From NCBI RefSeq assembly GCF_963678635.1, contig NC_087062.1, positions 68,497,415-68,561,414 of the forward strand: a DNA stretch of 64,000 nt. The letters run 5' to 3'. The stretch's first letter is position 1. The number at the start of each line of letters is the position of its first letter. Both the position numbers and the translations under genes were made by a program. Positions 1 to 12,831 of this stretch are shown here, piece after piece. The notes beneath the pieces were generated by a model. That model saw nothing but the letters and a program-made list of their open reading frames with translations, was not told the origin of the DNA and made no database searches. The DNA comes from Symsagittifera roscoffensis (lineage: Eukaryota > Xenacoelomorpha > Acoela > Convolutidae).

Positions 1-290
1 ACAAACCAGTCCTTGCAACTTTTGTCGGTTACAAACACCGACTCCCTAAGTTGCACGGAAATTGAATGGTGGGCATCAAACCCAATGATCAGATACTCAA
101 ATTGGCAAAGTTGATTATCTCAGAGAAGCGGACGAGATGTTTGTTAGTTTAGACTTTGACTCAAGCTTCAGCAGCAAAATTTTTCAATTTAGTCTACCAG
201 AAGAACCAGTACCTTTAGTTGAACAGACTACTGACAAGTCGGAGTGGAAAAAAACTGTTTCGTCGAAAAAAACTGGAAAGTTTTGGTAAA
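1..290 (+). mobile_element. possible Ty3/gypsy pol remnant
   Basis: Broken plus-strand frames resemble the RNase H-to-integrase junction of Ty3/gypsy elements: a IEWWASNP-like stretch near base 60, then GKVDYLREADE near 105-140, comparable to the usual GK..DYLSR motif. Frames switch within the segment and there are stops. The left edge is cut by the window. It may belong to the same family as the clearer fossil at 1984-2840. This is pattern recognition only, so confidence is low. Confidence 0.32.
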
Positions 291-317
291 TCCATCAACC
301 ATGTAGTGTTTACGCAA

Positions 318-1160
318 GTTCTAAATCGTAAGTAGGTAAATCAACGCTTCAATGTTGAACTTGATGAAAAATGTTTGCAGTCTGTTTTAAGTAGACTTCC
401 TCAGATATAATCAAAATTTAGAAGAAAAAAAACACTGTTGATTTTCCAAGAATCACCTGACAAAACCGTTCTCGGCTTTATTCAACAAAACTTGAAAAGC
501 TCTATAGATTGTTTCGACCATTTAAAACAAAAAACACTGGGTGTGTTCTGTTTTTTTTTCTTTTTAGGCTAAATCAAGCGTTTTCTGATTAACTTAGATC
601 AATTTGGCCCATTTTTCATTTTTTTTTTGACAAAAAATGCTTATCATACAATTTTTATTCTATGAAAATGGTATGATAACCATTGTTTTATCACCAAATT
701 TCTTGTTCAAATACTTTTCAAAAAAGCAATTACGCAAGGTCAGGTGAGCCGAAATTAGTTTTTAATAATTGTAGTCACTTTGATCATCAAATTTACTGAT
801 TTTTTTTTGGACGCAAGATGATTATCATACGATTTCCATTTTATGAGAATTGCATGACTATCAGTTTTTGGAAAAAAACAAAATGTGACATTAAATATTC
901 CAAAAATTCTAAATCGTTAGTAGGTAAATCAACGCTTCAATGTTGAACTTGATGTAAAATGTTTGCAGTCTATTTTAAATAGACTTCCTAAGATATAATC
1001 AAAACCTGGAAGAAAAAAAACACTGTTGTTTTTCCAAGAATCACCTGACAAAACCTTTCTTGGTTTTATTCAACAAAATTTGAAAAACTCTATAGTTTGT
1101 TTCGACCATTTAAAACAAGGAGCACTATGTTCTATGGGTGTGTTCTGTTTTTTTTTCTTT
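318..1160. repeat. direct duplication, about 245-bp unit, offset about 588 bp
   Basis: Bases 318-560 and 906-1157 match at roughly 90 percent. Both carry a TTCTAAATCGT start, an AATCAACGCTTCAATG core, CACTGTTG, AATCACCTGACAAAACC and a GTGTGTTCTG plus poly-T tail. The interval 600-860 contains short copies of a TGCTTATCATACAAT motif that is also present in the inverted repeat at 1690-1925. No coding frame spans the copies. Confidence 0.75.
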
Positions 1161-1689
1161 TTTTTTCAGGAAAAATCGTGTATCCCAAATAATTAAACAA
1201 GAGTTTTTGGGAAAAAAGTCTTCTCGGACGTGAACAAAACCAATTTAAAATATTGAAATGTGTCCCTTTATAGAAAACACCGAGCTGAAAAAATTCAGAT
1301 TAAGTCTAAATTTTAATGGGTAGGTCTTATAGGACCTGCTCGTTCGCTTTAACCGCCAAAAAATTTCTTTTTAAATATGTAATGTTTTTTCGGAGCTGAA
1401 ATGGAGTGTGCCTTGGATCTGCAGATTTGGACTTCAGAATGGCGTCTTCAATTTCTTGACAGTAATTTTTAGTATGAGGCAACCCTTCCCCTAGTGTTGG
1501 TTCCCGCTAAGAGTAACTCTCTGCTGTCTCGAATTTGAGGAGAGAAACTTACATGCAAAGTTTCAAACCTCTGAAGTTTTCTGTAGTTTTTATCTTCTGT
1601 TGAGAGACTGGGACGTTGGACTGGGCTAAGATTTAGTTTTTGCCTCATTTTTTTTCTTCGTTTTGCTCATTCAGACACTAAGTTTTATG

Positions 1690-1925
1690 CAAAAGTTCGT
1701 TCTTAAAAAAATTTCAATATACCTTTCCATTGAATGGAAAAAATCATTATCATACAATTCCAGTGAATGGAAAAAATGCCTGTCATACAGTTCCATTGTA
1801 TAGAAAAAATGCTTATCATGTGATTTTCATACGATTTTTTTTCACTGGAATTGTATGGAACCGTTTGATAAGCATTTTTTCCATAGTATAGAACTGTAAG
1901 ATAAGCATTTTTTGTCAACCCGGGT
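1690..1925. repeat. inverted-repeat cluster (hairpin or MITE-like)
   Basis: A unit of about 30 bp, reading ATGGAAAAAATGCTTATCAT followed by ACAATTCC with variations, occurs three times in plus orientation (about 1725-1825) and twice in inverted orientation (about 1845-1915). Together they can fold into a long imperfect hairpin. Degenerate single copies lie at 625-690 and 800-860. The open frame across it is a by-product of the repeat. Confidence 0.7.
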
Positions 1926-1983
1926 TGTCTTCGACGAATATACAGGGACATATAGATTCAAGACTTCTTACTAGGATCTCAAA

Positions 1984-2840
1984 AAATCCAGAGGGCTATG
2001 GACAACACATTACAAGGACTACCGAGTATATTTTGTTTTCTCAACGATATCCTGATTTTTTCAAAAAGATCGATATTAGAACATAATACCGTGACTGAGG
2101 AGGTTTTCGAAGACTAGAAAAAGAAAGATTTTCATTAAAACTCTCGAAATGCAAACATACAGTACCCAAGCTCACATGGCTCCGCTTTAGTATTGACGAC
2201 ACAAAAAACCAATCAGAACATTCAAAGACTCAAGCGTTTTTAAATGTGCAGCCGCAAAGCCGTTGAAGCAATAACAGTCTTTTATAGGGTTGTTAAACCA
2301 CTCACTTGTTTATTCCAATTATTTTACAGAGCCAAAATGAGTTCTTTTGTTCGTCTATAAAAAGGAAAAACAAAACAAAAATTTCAATGATCAGAAAATC
2401 AAACAGAAGCGTTCGGCAAGATACTCGAGCTCATAGCAAACAATAGCAAGACGTTTCACGAGGACTCCTCAAGACTTCGCAAGGGTCAAATGTGACGCAA
2501 AAAACAAGGACTTGAGGGCCGCGTAAGAGCGATAAATCTTGATGCTTCGGTTCCTATTGCCTTCACGTCACAATTTTAAAATTAGCAAGTACCAAATTAC
2601 AGCATAAACGAGCTCGAGCTAGTAGATATATTATGGCCTTGCGAGTCTTCCAAGAACTATCCGTTGGTCAACCATTTCGAATCGTGAGGCAATTAATTCC
2701 GCCTTATCAAAGAATTGAGAAACTAAGAGCTATCAATCCTGCCCTCCCACATGGGAGGGTTGCCTCCTACGACTCGACTTCAAAGCCTCGCATATTGCCG
2801 GTAAAAAGCTGAGAGCAGTCGATTATCTGTCAATAAGTCC
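1984..2840 (+). mobile_element. Ty3/gypsy pol fossil (RT and RNase H)
   Basis: Conceptual translation with frame changes gives a recognisable Ty3/gypsy reverse transcriptase tail. QRAMDNTLQGLP leads to a degenerated active site FLNDIL (normally YLDD) at about 1986-2060, followed by a SLKLSKCK-like stretch near 2125-2155. RNase H pieces follow: a QTEAFGKILELIANN stretch at about 2403-2448, LDASVPIAF near 2540 and NELELVDILWPCE near 2610. The closing motif DFKASHIAGKKLRAVDYL lies at about 2778-2832. Several stops and at least three frame shifts make it inactive. No LTRs were found for it. Confidence 0.72.
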
Positions 2841-5162
2841 GACATGTGGCCCACTGCCAAACTCAAGCTTTGACTGACATTATGTGGTAGTAGTGTTTGC
2901 CGCTTTCGACAAAACTTGCTTTGAAACTAACTGCTATGCTGTTCCGAAACTTTTCCAAGGAACCTATCAACTCAACTGATAGTGAAAATTATCCCTCGAA
3001 ATCTCGGTCATTCAATTTTTATTGAACAGACAAGTTATCCTCATTTATATTGGTCAAAACAAGGGATATAATTTGTCAATACACACATACTTCCAATACC
3101 GTCTTCCCACAAGAAGGCGACGAAAATCAAATACGCTATTTGGGTACTAAATGGTTTAGCCAATCAGGCGCTGTGATAGTTTGGAATTTTTCACCGCAAG
3201 AGGGCAACAAAATTGCATTGATTTTGTTTTACCAAAAAAGCGTTCAATTTTGCAGGATCCAATAAATATCGTTTTACGCACATGCGAGTAAAACCAGATT
3301 GTTGACACTTTTGAAACGTTGTGTTCCAAGAAAAAACTTAATGACCTTGAAGCTCTCTAAATCATATCTTTTTTCATAACTTTAGCCTAACTAGAAAAAA
3401 GTGGATCAGTTGATTTTTTTAAACTCAGCTGCGAAATTTAATTATCAAAAAGCCCCTTTGTGTTTGAAAATCCTTCATAATTTGGAGAGCCATTTAGAGA
3501 GTAAAATTTGCCTTTCTTGGAGCTTAATGCTTTGAATTGAACTTAAACTGAACTCACAGGTTAAATCGACCTAAAATCAATTTTGATCATTATCATACTT
3601 TAACTTTTTCCATAGAGAAAATGAAACATCACGACCTAGATGAGGTCCTCGCTACCTTCCTTGACTATTGAAAGGAATTGAAATCAATAGGTGATAAAAG
3701 CATTAATTTTCTTTAAAAAAATAGTGATTTTTTTGCCCAAACATCTTTACAATGAATGAGATAAACAAACAGAAACTGGACTACATTTGGTTTCAGTTTT
3801 GACCATCAATTTAATATGTAGAAAGTTTTCCGCTTCATCACACCTTACATTATTATAAAAAATGAAACTACCAACCAACACTAGCCTCCAAACATTGATA
3901 TGCTGAAATTGTGCCCGGCATTCTCAAAATTTTATGGGAGCTTTAGGGAATTCCTTGATGAAAACACTGATTGCTCTACTAATACAGTGCGTCTCACTTA
4001 CAATACTCTACAGTTGCAATTTTCATAAAAAAGAGAGATTGGAAATCAACGCTATAAATGAGGTTAGGTTGCATTGTTTCCAAAACCGAATTTTAACTTG
4101 TTTTCGTGTCTCTTGAATTTTTATCTGGCTAAAAAATGCATATGAAAATTTTCTGTTCCTCGCTGTATCCCATTTGGCGTGATAACGTTTCCCGAAAACT
4201 TAAACTTTTCCCATCCAAATTGACATTTAGCGGGTCAAAAGGTCAGACCGCGGAACGCTTAATTTATTCAAATAATTTGAGCAAGTTGGACCAGAGTTCA
4301 GGCACGGTGTTTACTGCAGTGGCCATATCTTTCATGTATTGCGTACAAATGTCAGTAATGAGGCAAGAATATCATGATTTGTTCGAACAAAAAACTGAAT
4401 CCAGTTACCGATTTTCCGAGGCCTTCTGCGAATAAGTAGCTCGCGTATGTACATGAAACAAATTGAAAGATAACATTTGGACTGATAAATCGTCATCTGT
4501 TTGAAGGCAATGGTGTGCCTTTGAAGAGAGGGATACCCGAAATGATGAAGTTCGTTCTTGACAAGACAAGATATGTATCTTCAAATCAAAAGAAACGATT
4601 GATGTCATAAATATTAAGAAATTTTTCTGATGTTCATTTTTTATAAAAAAATTTTGAAATATAGCGAGTGCTTTAGCAAGCACCACGATCAACAAGAGCT
4701 ACCCCCATTATTTTTATGACCCAGCAAAAAAAACGCTTCTGGCGTTGTTGTTGCCTGGCCAATTTTTTTTTTTTTGAGGATAAGAGTTATTTTATCCTCT
4801 GTAGCCGCCTGATTGTGGCTGCTAAGGTTTTCGCTGTAATTTAGAGTTATCCAATTGTTTTGTTAGCGCTTCAGATCATTTTTGCAACTTCTTTTTTGTT
4901 TAAATAGTTTAAGTTCAATATATATTTACGTAAAAAAAAGAATAAAAATTTTTAGAAATGTCTCTTTTTAGAGTATCGATACACCAATAACAATAAACAT
5001 TACCTTGAAATAAGTGTTTCAAATCAGATTTTCTTATTTCAATCGTGTCAGTTATATCCCAAAACATTTTGTTCAAATGATAATTTTTGTTGGCCACTTT
5101 TTTGTGCCAAACTGGTTTGCTGTTTGAGTGTTGAAATTTTTTGACTTCGGCTTTAATTGTCG
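2841..5162. other. non-coding, no gene recognised
   Basis: AT-rich sequence. Short open frames at 3050-3265, 3934-4116, 4136-4435 and 4405-4695 have no domain I recognise, no splice context and no repeat-element motif. A T-rich run lies near 4760-4775. I see nothing else here. Confidence 0.5.
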
Positions 5163-8100
5163 TGCTTTTCATGCATTCATTTGATTAGCAAAAAACTTAA
5201 GAAACAAAGAGGTGAAGCGGAGCCATACAAGAATAAGAGCGTTAAGACATTAGTAAAAAACTACATTTTTCATAATTTTCAGAACAATTCAAAATGTAAC
5301 AAAACTAGTTCGAATTTCATCTCTATTGCTCTAAAATCATAAAAGCTCATTTGGCGAACTCAAACTAGACGGAAGAAAAAACTGATTAGGGAAAAATTGG
5401 AATATTGATTAAAAAAAACTTGAACAAAATTAAAACTATTGCAGTTAAAATAATTTGTTTCTATGAGAATCAAAAATATTAAGAGAATGCACTGCTAATG
5501 GTTTTCTTCTGAATAAAAATCTGATATTTCTTCTCAAAAAAAGCAAAAGTTCTTTGACCACACTAGTTTGAATAACACCTAGAAATGTTTACTTCCATAT
5601 TTTTTAATTATAAAAACGCTAAAATCATAAGTATAACCAAGGCTGTGGCAAAGTACATGACAAGAAATGAGCAAAAAGACAAGAACCCGACAACTTTTTG
5701 GCAAGAGTTTAAATTTCTTGTTTAAAAACAAACAAATCCTGACCGGAATCAAACAAAAAAAGGCATTTTTTTTACCTCTACGCCCTATGTGAGGGTTGTC
5801 GCCTCGATTGCATTTGAAATGAGGTCGCAAGTGATTCCAAGATTTTTTTATTAAGTTAACCTAAAAAAATTTCTTTATTTTAATGTATTAACGCTCCCTA
5901 AATGCAAGCAAAAAATTTTCATATGAAGACAAGATTTTTTTGATGAGTCAACTTTTTGAGTTTTAGTTCCTATACACAAGTTTTATTGGCAATTTTCTTA
6001 CTTTTTTGAAAAGCTGGATTACTTTTAAGTTAAACTCTGGCAGACGCTCAGTAATTATCAGAGACCAGCTAAGAATAGCATCATGATTTGAAAACATCCA
6101 CTCTCTTACCCCATTCTTCGCAATTACAAATAAAAAGTTCCACAAACACCATTATGAGGCCAAACTATCTATTTTGTGGATTGTGAGTGGATTCCGCAGC
6201 CAAAGCAACCTCTTTAAAATTCCTTTGTTCTTTCGTTTCTATTGATTGATCCGACAAAATTAAAACATACTTAAAGAATTGTCTCTGCATTCCAGAGTTC
6301 TACACACTCCAAATTGTGCGCTTATGCTGTGCTCAATTAAGCCTCGCAATGACTAAATCAAACCTCGGTTGACAATACCACCAACCCACGTATCCTCATT
6401 TTTGTGGTACAAGATTTTGCTTTCTTAATTGGTACAAGATTATTAATTTCTGAATATCAAAATGGAAAATCAGTGCTACTTGCACAACTGCCGGCTATGC
6501 TTGGTTTACATTAAAGATCTGTTGCACGTTTCTGCGTAGTAACCAGCCCTATTTTAGAAAACTCATGAAATAGGCTTACCAAATGGAAGGAGGAGAATCC
6601 TAAATTATGACCCTTTATTCTGCGCTAAACCATGCATACCAAAAACGGATCATATTAGGTTCATTTATAAGATATTGAAACTTTTTATGACGCAACTTTT
6701 TTGACCTGTATTAGTAAATCTATTATTAAATCGTCTGCTTATCGAAACAATAAAAAGTTTACGAAACTTTTAAGATTCATCTGAAAACTTCTTTGCAGCC
6801 GGCCTTCTTAAACTCCTGTATAACTCCTGATTTCATTGTGTTATTTGTTCATTCGTAGTACCGAGTTCATGATTTGAAAGAAGAACTGTTAAGTTATATT
6901 CTGTCAGACATTCAAGTAATTATCAGGGACCACCTAGAAAAAGCATCATTCTTTTATAAGAAAAGCTTCCAAAAAACCTATACGAGGCCGAACTATATTT
7001 TGTGAAATGTGTCTTTAACTCTGATTAGTTTGCTGTTTGACATGCTTGGTATATGGGTTTTGGCAAGTTTGCAAGTAAGTGTTTTAGACTCTGAGAACAA
7101 TGATATTTGACAAGTGATAGATAGCTGAGTAAAAGTTTATGAAACGAAGTACATGGTGAATTTTTTTTGCGTTTATACCATTTGTTATGAACGAAAAAGC
7201 ACGATATCACACCAGTGTTGTAATGCTTGATTTTGAGCATGACTTTCAAGTGTCAGCCATTCAATAAATGAAGCATTTTTTCCAAATTATCAATTGTTAC
7301 CGACAATGGGTTAACTTTACTTTGAGCCTTGAGTGAAGCTAAAACACCCTGTAACTCTTTTTTGAGATTACGGAATTTTCATTCCATTTGTTTTAAATAA
7401 ATGAACTTTTTTTCACAACTCTTGAACAAGATAGTGCATTAATTTGATTAGCAAAGACTTATTAAACAAAGAGGTGTAGCGGATCGTTAAAAGAATTAGA
7501 GCGATAAAACATTAGTACAAAAAACGTCATTCTGAACAATTTAAAATCTAACAAAACTAGGTTAAATTTCATCTCAAACGCTCCAAAATCACAAAAGCTG
7601 ACTTGACGAATTTAAATTAGTCGGATGAATAAACAGATTAGGAAAAAATTGGAACATTTTTCACTCTCTAGTACTTGCTTTAGTTTCAAATTATTGCAAT
7701 GAAAAAATGTTGTTTCGATGAAAATCAAGAATTTTAAGAGAAGGAACTGTTCAATGCTTTCTTCTGAATAAAAATCTGTAAAGTCTTCTTACAAAAACCC
7801 AGCAAAAATTCTTTGACCGCACTGATTTGAATAACACCTTGAAATGTTTATTTATAATGTTTCCAATTGTAAAATTGCTAAAATCATAAGTAAAACCAAG
7901 ACTGTGACAATGTAGATGACAAGAAGTAAGCAGACAGACAAGAATCCGACAAAAAAATGTTGTCTTAAAAGGCATTTTTGTTACCTCTAGGCCCTATGTG
8001 AGGGTTAACGCCTCAATTTTATTTGAACTGAGGTCTCAAGCGATTCCAAGAATTTAATTATCAAGTTAACCCGAACAGAGTCTTTGTTCTAATTTTTTAA

Positions 8101-9210
8101 CGCTCGCTAAAAGCAAGCATAAATTTTCGAATTGTGACAAGAATTTTTTCATGAGTCAATATCTTTAGTTTTAGTTCCTATAAACATTTTAATGGCATTT
8201 TTCTTACTTTTTTTTGAAAAGCTGGATTACGTTTGAGTTATATTGTCAGACGCTCAAGTAGTTATCAGGGAAATTTTAGAAATTGTGAAGCAGCCTGGGA
8301 AAAATTTATTACCTAACCTTCTCCAGAAGCAAATATTCGAAAAAAAATCTTTAACCCGATACTCTCTCAGAAAATAGTTAACTTTGAATTATCGTTCGCA
8401 AGAAAACAAAAAGTGTTCTCGAAGGTTTTTCTCGAAGATTGGAACGAAGAACTTCATATTATTAAGGTCACCCGAGAAAGGGATTATGTGTGGTAGCATA
8501 CTCTTTTGTTCGTGAGTGGCATTTCAAAAAAAATCTGTTTTGAGAAAAACTGGTCTGCATTTTTCTTTTTTTTTTCAAATCAGGTAATGTCTACAGGAAT
8601 TGGAAACTGATCTTCACACTAACTTAAACGAGAAATTTACTTTTTTTCAAATTATTTATTAGCAATTCGTGCATTTGTTCAACTATTTCAATATACTTTT
8701 CTCCATTTAAGGAAAATTTTGATTTTTATCCTTTTCAAACAATTTTCTTTAACTTTAATTTCTGTCAAGTCAAATCAAGTTGGAACAACCAGTGGCTACT
8801 TGCACAACTGCCGTCTATCCTTGTTTTACATTCAAGATTTGATGCACCTTTGCCTGCGTAGTAACTAGCCCAAATTGAGAAAACTTATCTTGAAGTAGGC
8901 TGGCCAAATGGAAGGTGAAGAAGAATATTGTATTACGGCCCTTTGTTCTGCGCTCAACCATGCATCACAAAGACGCACCATATAAGGTTGATTTTGAACC
9001 TTATAAGATATAAGAAATTGAACCTTTTTCCGACGCTGTATTATTAAATCTATTAATGAATCGTCTGCTTATCGAAACAATTAAGCGTTATCGAAACCTT
9101 TAAGCTTCACCTAAAATTTCTTTGCAGCCGGCCTTCTTAAACTCCTGTATAACTCCAGAGTTCATAGTTATTTTTTCATTATAAGTGCCAGGTTCATGTT
9201 AAATGGAAAA
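5163..9210. repeat. duplicated non-coding blocks
   Basis: Two pairs of diverged direct repeats are interleaved. Block X is 5163-6065 versus 7437-8271; both begin with TTTGATTAGCAAA and AACAAAGAGGTG and end near CAGACGCTCA and ATTATCAG. Block Y is 6462-6905 versus 8785-9200; both contain GCTACTTGCACAACTGCC, GCGTAGTAAC and GCCGGCCTTCTTAAACTCCT. A third short copy of the Block Y start is at 9708-9725, and the Block X end recurs at 6895-6945. Together these suggest a tandem duplication of a unit of about 2.3 kb followed by decay. No intact gene was seen. Small frames at 5579-5830 and 7751-7975 are paired through the duplication but carry no known domain. Confidence 0.7.
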
Positions 9211-12200
9211 TATAAAAAGAATTTGGAATCTATAGCTTTTGCTTATGCTTATATAGACTGTGTTCTGTCAGAAAATACTTGGAAAAACCATTCATATTGA
9301 GCTCAACTGACCTTTTGTTGAAGAATTTTTTATTCTGACTACGTCAATTAAAGTTAACAGGGAGAAAAAAGGCAAAGTTGATTTTTTTGTACTAGTTTCA
9401 GGCACCTTAAGGAAAGCTAGGGGGTCATGTGCCTTATCATAAAAAAGCGATATTGGTCTTAACTCCGATTCCTTGAAAAATCTAAAATTTGTCTGTCGAG
9501 AAAAATTGGCATTGATTTTTTCGTTTTTTCGTTTCGTAATGGCACAAAATTTATAAATCACACACTGAGGGACAACTCTCAATTTAACTCTTCTGCAACT
9601 TATACAATGCTTTAGCAACTATTGCATTTCATCTCTGTAATTTTTCAATACTATTTCAATGGCCCTTTGGTAAAAAAAAACTTTTTTGTTTATCATTTGC
9701 GCTACTTGCACAGCAGCCGGCTAATTTAGTTTCACTTGAGAATTCTTTAACTATAAGAAGGCGATTGCAGCTCACAAAATAGGCTAGATCGAATAATCAA
9801 ATTCAATTTTTGGTTTGTTTGGCATTGATTGTTTAATTATTACTATCCATTATCAGTTCTAACAATAACAAATAAACAAACAAAAACAAACATTGCTTAC
9901 AGTCTAGTAGAGTTGTTGAAGTTCGAATCGTTGTTATAAGATCACTGCGCATTTCCATATATTTCAGCAACGACATAATAATTTTTCGAGACTTTATCAA
10001 AACGAAGCAATGGTTTGAAACCTAAACGCTCTTTTGTTATCTACATTGCTTCGTTTTTGATTTTGTAAGATTTAGTAACACATGATGACAAAACTATGAC
10101 AGTATAGACTATTATAGAACAAATACAGTCTTTCTAGATTCGGTCAAAATAAGCTCCATTTCAAACGTAAGGCCAATGACTTTCTTTTAAATTCTATATC
10201 ATAATAGTTTTATAGTTAAGTATAGCAGTAATAACAAAACGAATAATTTGAGCCAAGTTTTTTTTCGGTGAGATCGACTGATTGCCGCAGCGACTGCCGG
10301 ACGCAAACTTCAAGGAAAAATTTACCTTTCACACTCTTTCTTTACTAGTTAGTCCTAACATGTTTCGTTAAAAAGTTAGTTGATTTAGTCAACACACTCA
10401 GTGATAATTAAGTAGCACCGATGTTTGAAATTATCACAAAAGTTCAAGTGAAGCCGCATCACACATCTCTTAATTTTGATCTCATCACCAGAGGTTTTAT
10501 AACACAGAAGTGAAAATGAAGCATCTCTGGATTACCAATATTGACCAAGGAACGATTTACTATATTAATGATGGTATTATCACCTGGTATTAAATAATTT
10601 ATTGGTGAGTTTCGGAACTATTTAGGGAGTTCGCATTACGCTTCAAGAAATCCAAGCGCTTAAGGTTCACGCTTTTTAGGAAAACATTCGAGTTGGGCGA
10701 TTACTTAAACTGAATATGGACAAGCACTGTATGGTTCAAGAGCTTCAACTGGGGTCGTTTCTGAATTATCAGCACTTGGGATTTGTGCTTTAGGACTATT
10801 TACAAAATGGGATAGAAAAATAAACCGTAATTTGACATTTCAGGGTATTTTTGTAAAGACGAGCACAGCACATAATCAAAATTATTACCTCATCTCAAGA
10901 TGAACGCTACAATGTGCGCTTTGTAATCTTCAAACTGCACCAAAAAAGGTGGGAACTTCGTCTGGATTTGCAATTGCACACCTTTAGGATGGTCACTGAT
11001 GCATAGGACCTGGTACAAATTAATTGCCGAGTACACTTTTTAGCAACTTGTTCTTTTGGGATAATCGATAGCAGTTATCATTTTACATTCAAAAATAAGC
11101 ATTGGTAGCATCGAATTTAAGTCACGGAATACCTGATTGCTCTTGCTAATGAAGGGGACAGCGCAATGCGTTTTAGTGTGAAACTATTATTGTTACTTCA
11201 AATTATGATTAGCTAATTAAATTAGTACGGAAGTGACGGAAGCTAAACAAGACATGTAAACTATAGTTAGCATTAATTATAAATGACTTGAGTGCAATGA
11301 TGAAAAAATTAGACAGTTTTTCTTTATCACTCCTGACCCATTCAAATCTGCCAGTAATGCAAAATTTTCCTACCTTTAAACGAAAATTATAGGTGTTTTC
11401 AATGGAAGGGGAGGGGACGAGGAGGGATAGGAAAAGGGGCCCAAAGTGATAAATCTAATGGAAACTGCAGTTACTTGTGTTCTTGGCGAAGTGAGTATTT
11501 TTTACTGAGCTGTTACAGTTGGTTTAGAGAGCTAACGAAAGGTCAGACGATGAGACGAAATGAGAGGAAAGATATATGAAGATAGCACCATTTTTGAAGA
11601 AACATAAGTAATAATCACAAATCACATCATCAAACATAATAATAGGTGTGCTACAAACACACAAGGAAAAATGAGAGCGGGTAAATATGTCAAATTGAAC
11701 CAAAAAACACAAAAAAAAACAAACTGATTGAATCCATAGTAACAAACGTTCAAATTAATATCAACTTTACCCGCAGCATTTTTAAAAGGTAAATAAAATG
11801 AAAACAATACAGCAACTAATGTTCAATTACTGAAATTGTTAAGCTCAGTTTTTCAACTTCAAAAAAATATATATTTCGAGTTACGAGTTCAATTTTTGAT
11901 ACTGTTTTCTCCTTGTTTTTTTTTCGCGTCTTCTCAGTCGATGGAATATCAGGAGGGCGTTTCTTTCGCAACAAGAAATCAGTAACGCAAAAATCGCTAA
12001 TTTGTCAAAAACGACGTGACAGCGTTTTAGAGAATCGGGTAAATGCTTCCGACGGCGACTTTAAACTCGATGCACAGTGAGAAATTATCCCCACTCAGGA
12101 GACAACTCATGATAATATCTGTCTAGGACACAAAAATGGATCCCGCTTCAGATGAGAATGTTGTCAAGTTGCGTAAAATCGGAGAAAATAGTCGAAGAGA

Positions 12201-12831
12201 CGTTCTCGTAATAATTCTATCCAATTGATAAGGGAATCACAAGTCAACTACGCTGGGTTCTAATCTGCCGTCAGCCTCGAGTCATCGAATATCTACAAAA
12301 CTATTTTACACTTGTCGACATTGAAGGTTCGAAACTTCATCCTGTCGAAATTTTGGGGACCGGGCTGATCGCAAACTTGGCAGAAACCCTAGCCATGCAG
12401 AAGAAAAATATGTAATGAAAAAGGCGAAAAATGATGACTAAATTAATGAAACAACGTATGAAGTAAAGTAACATAGGGTGAATGAATAAATGGAATAACA
12501 ACAGGCACTACAACTATTAGAGGTAGCAGTTCATAGTAAACGGCATTTGAAAAAAAAACAAGAGAACCATGGCGAATAAATAACGGGAGTATAAATGATG
12601 AAAGGGGGAACGCCAAGACAACCATGATATCAGCAAATAACCAAATAATCGGAAAAATAAACGTTCACAATTTTGTACAAAATTAACATCTTTTGACATC
12701 TAAACACTCTATCGCTTTGCGTATGCTGGGATTTAGGTTAGCAGGAGGCTAATTGCGTAATCACATTATGACAACCGGAAATGGCCGGTCGCGCGCTAAG
12801 CCGATTTTTAAAGCTGACGATGTTCATGGCA
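9211..12831. other. intergenic or 3' flank of 4E-T
   Basis: No gene is recognised. The part next to 12831 must contain the 3'UTR of the minus-strand 4E-T gene. I do not see a convincing minus-strand AATAAA within the first 500 bases; the nearest I noted is near 10596. Small frames at 9292-9618, 11524-11807 and 12443-12699 look like chance frames. Confidence 0.45.

Noticed and set aside
1703-1951. 82-codon frame with repeated FSIQWN-like words
   Set aside because: Created by the inverted-repeat units, not a protein-coding repeat.
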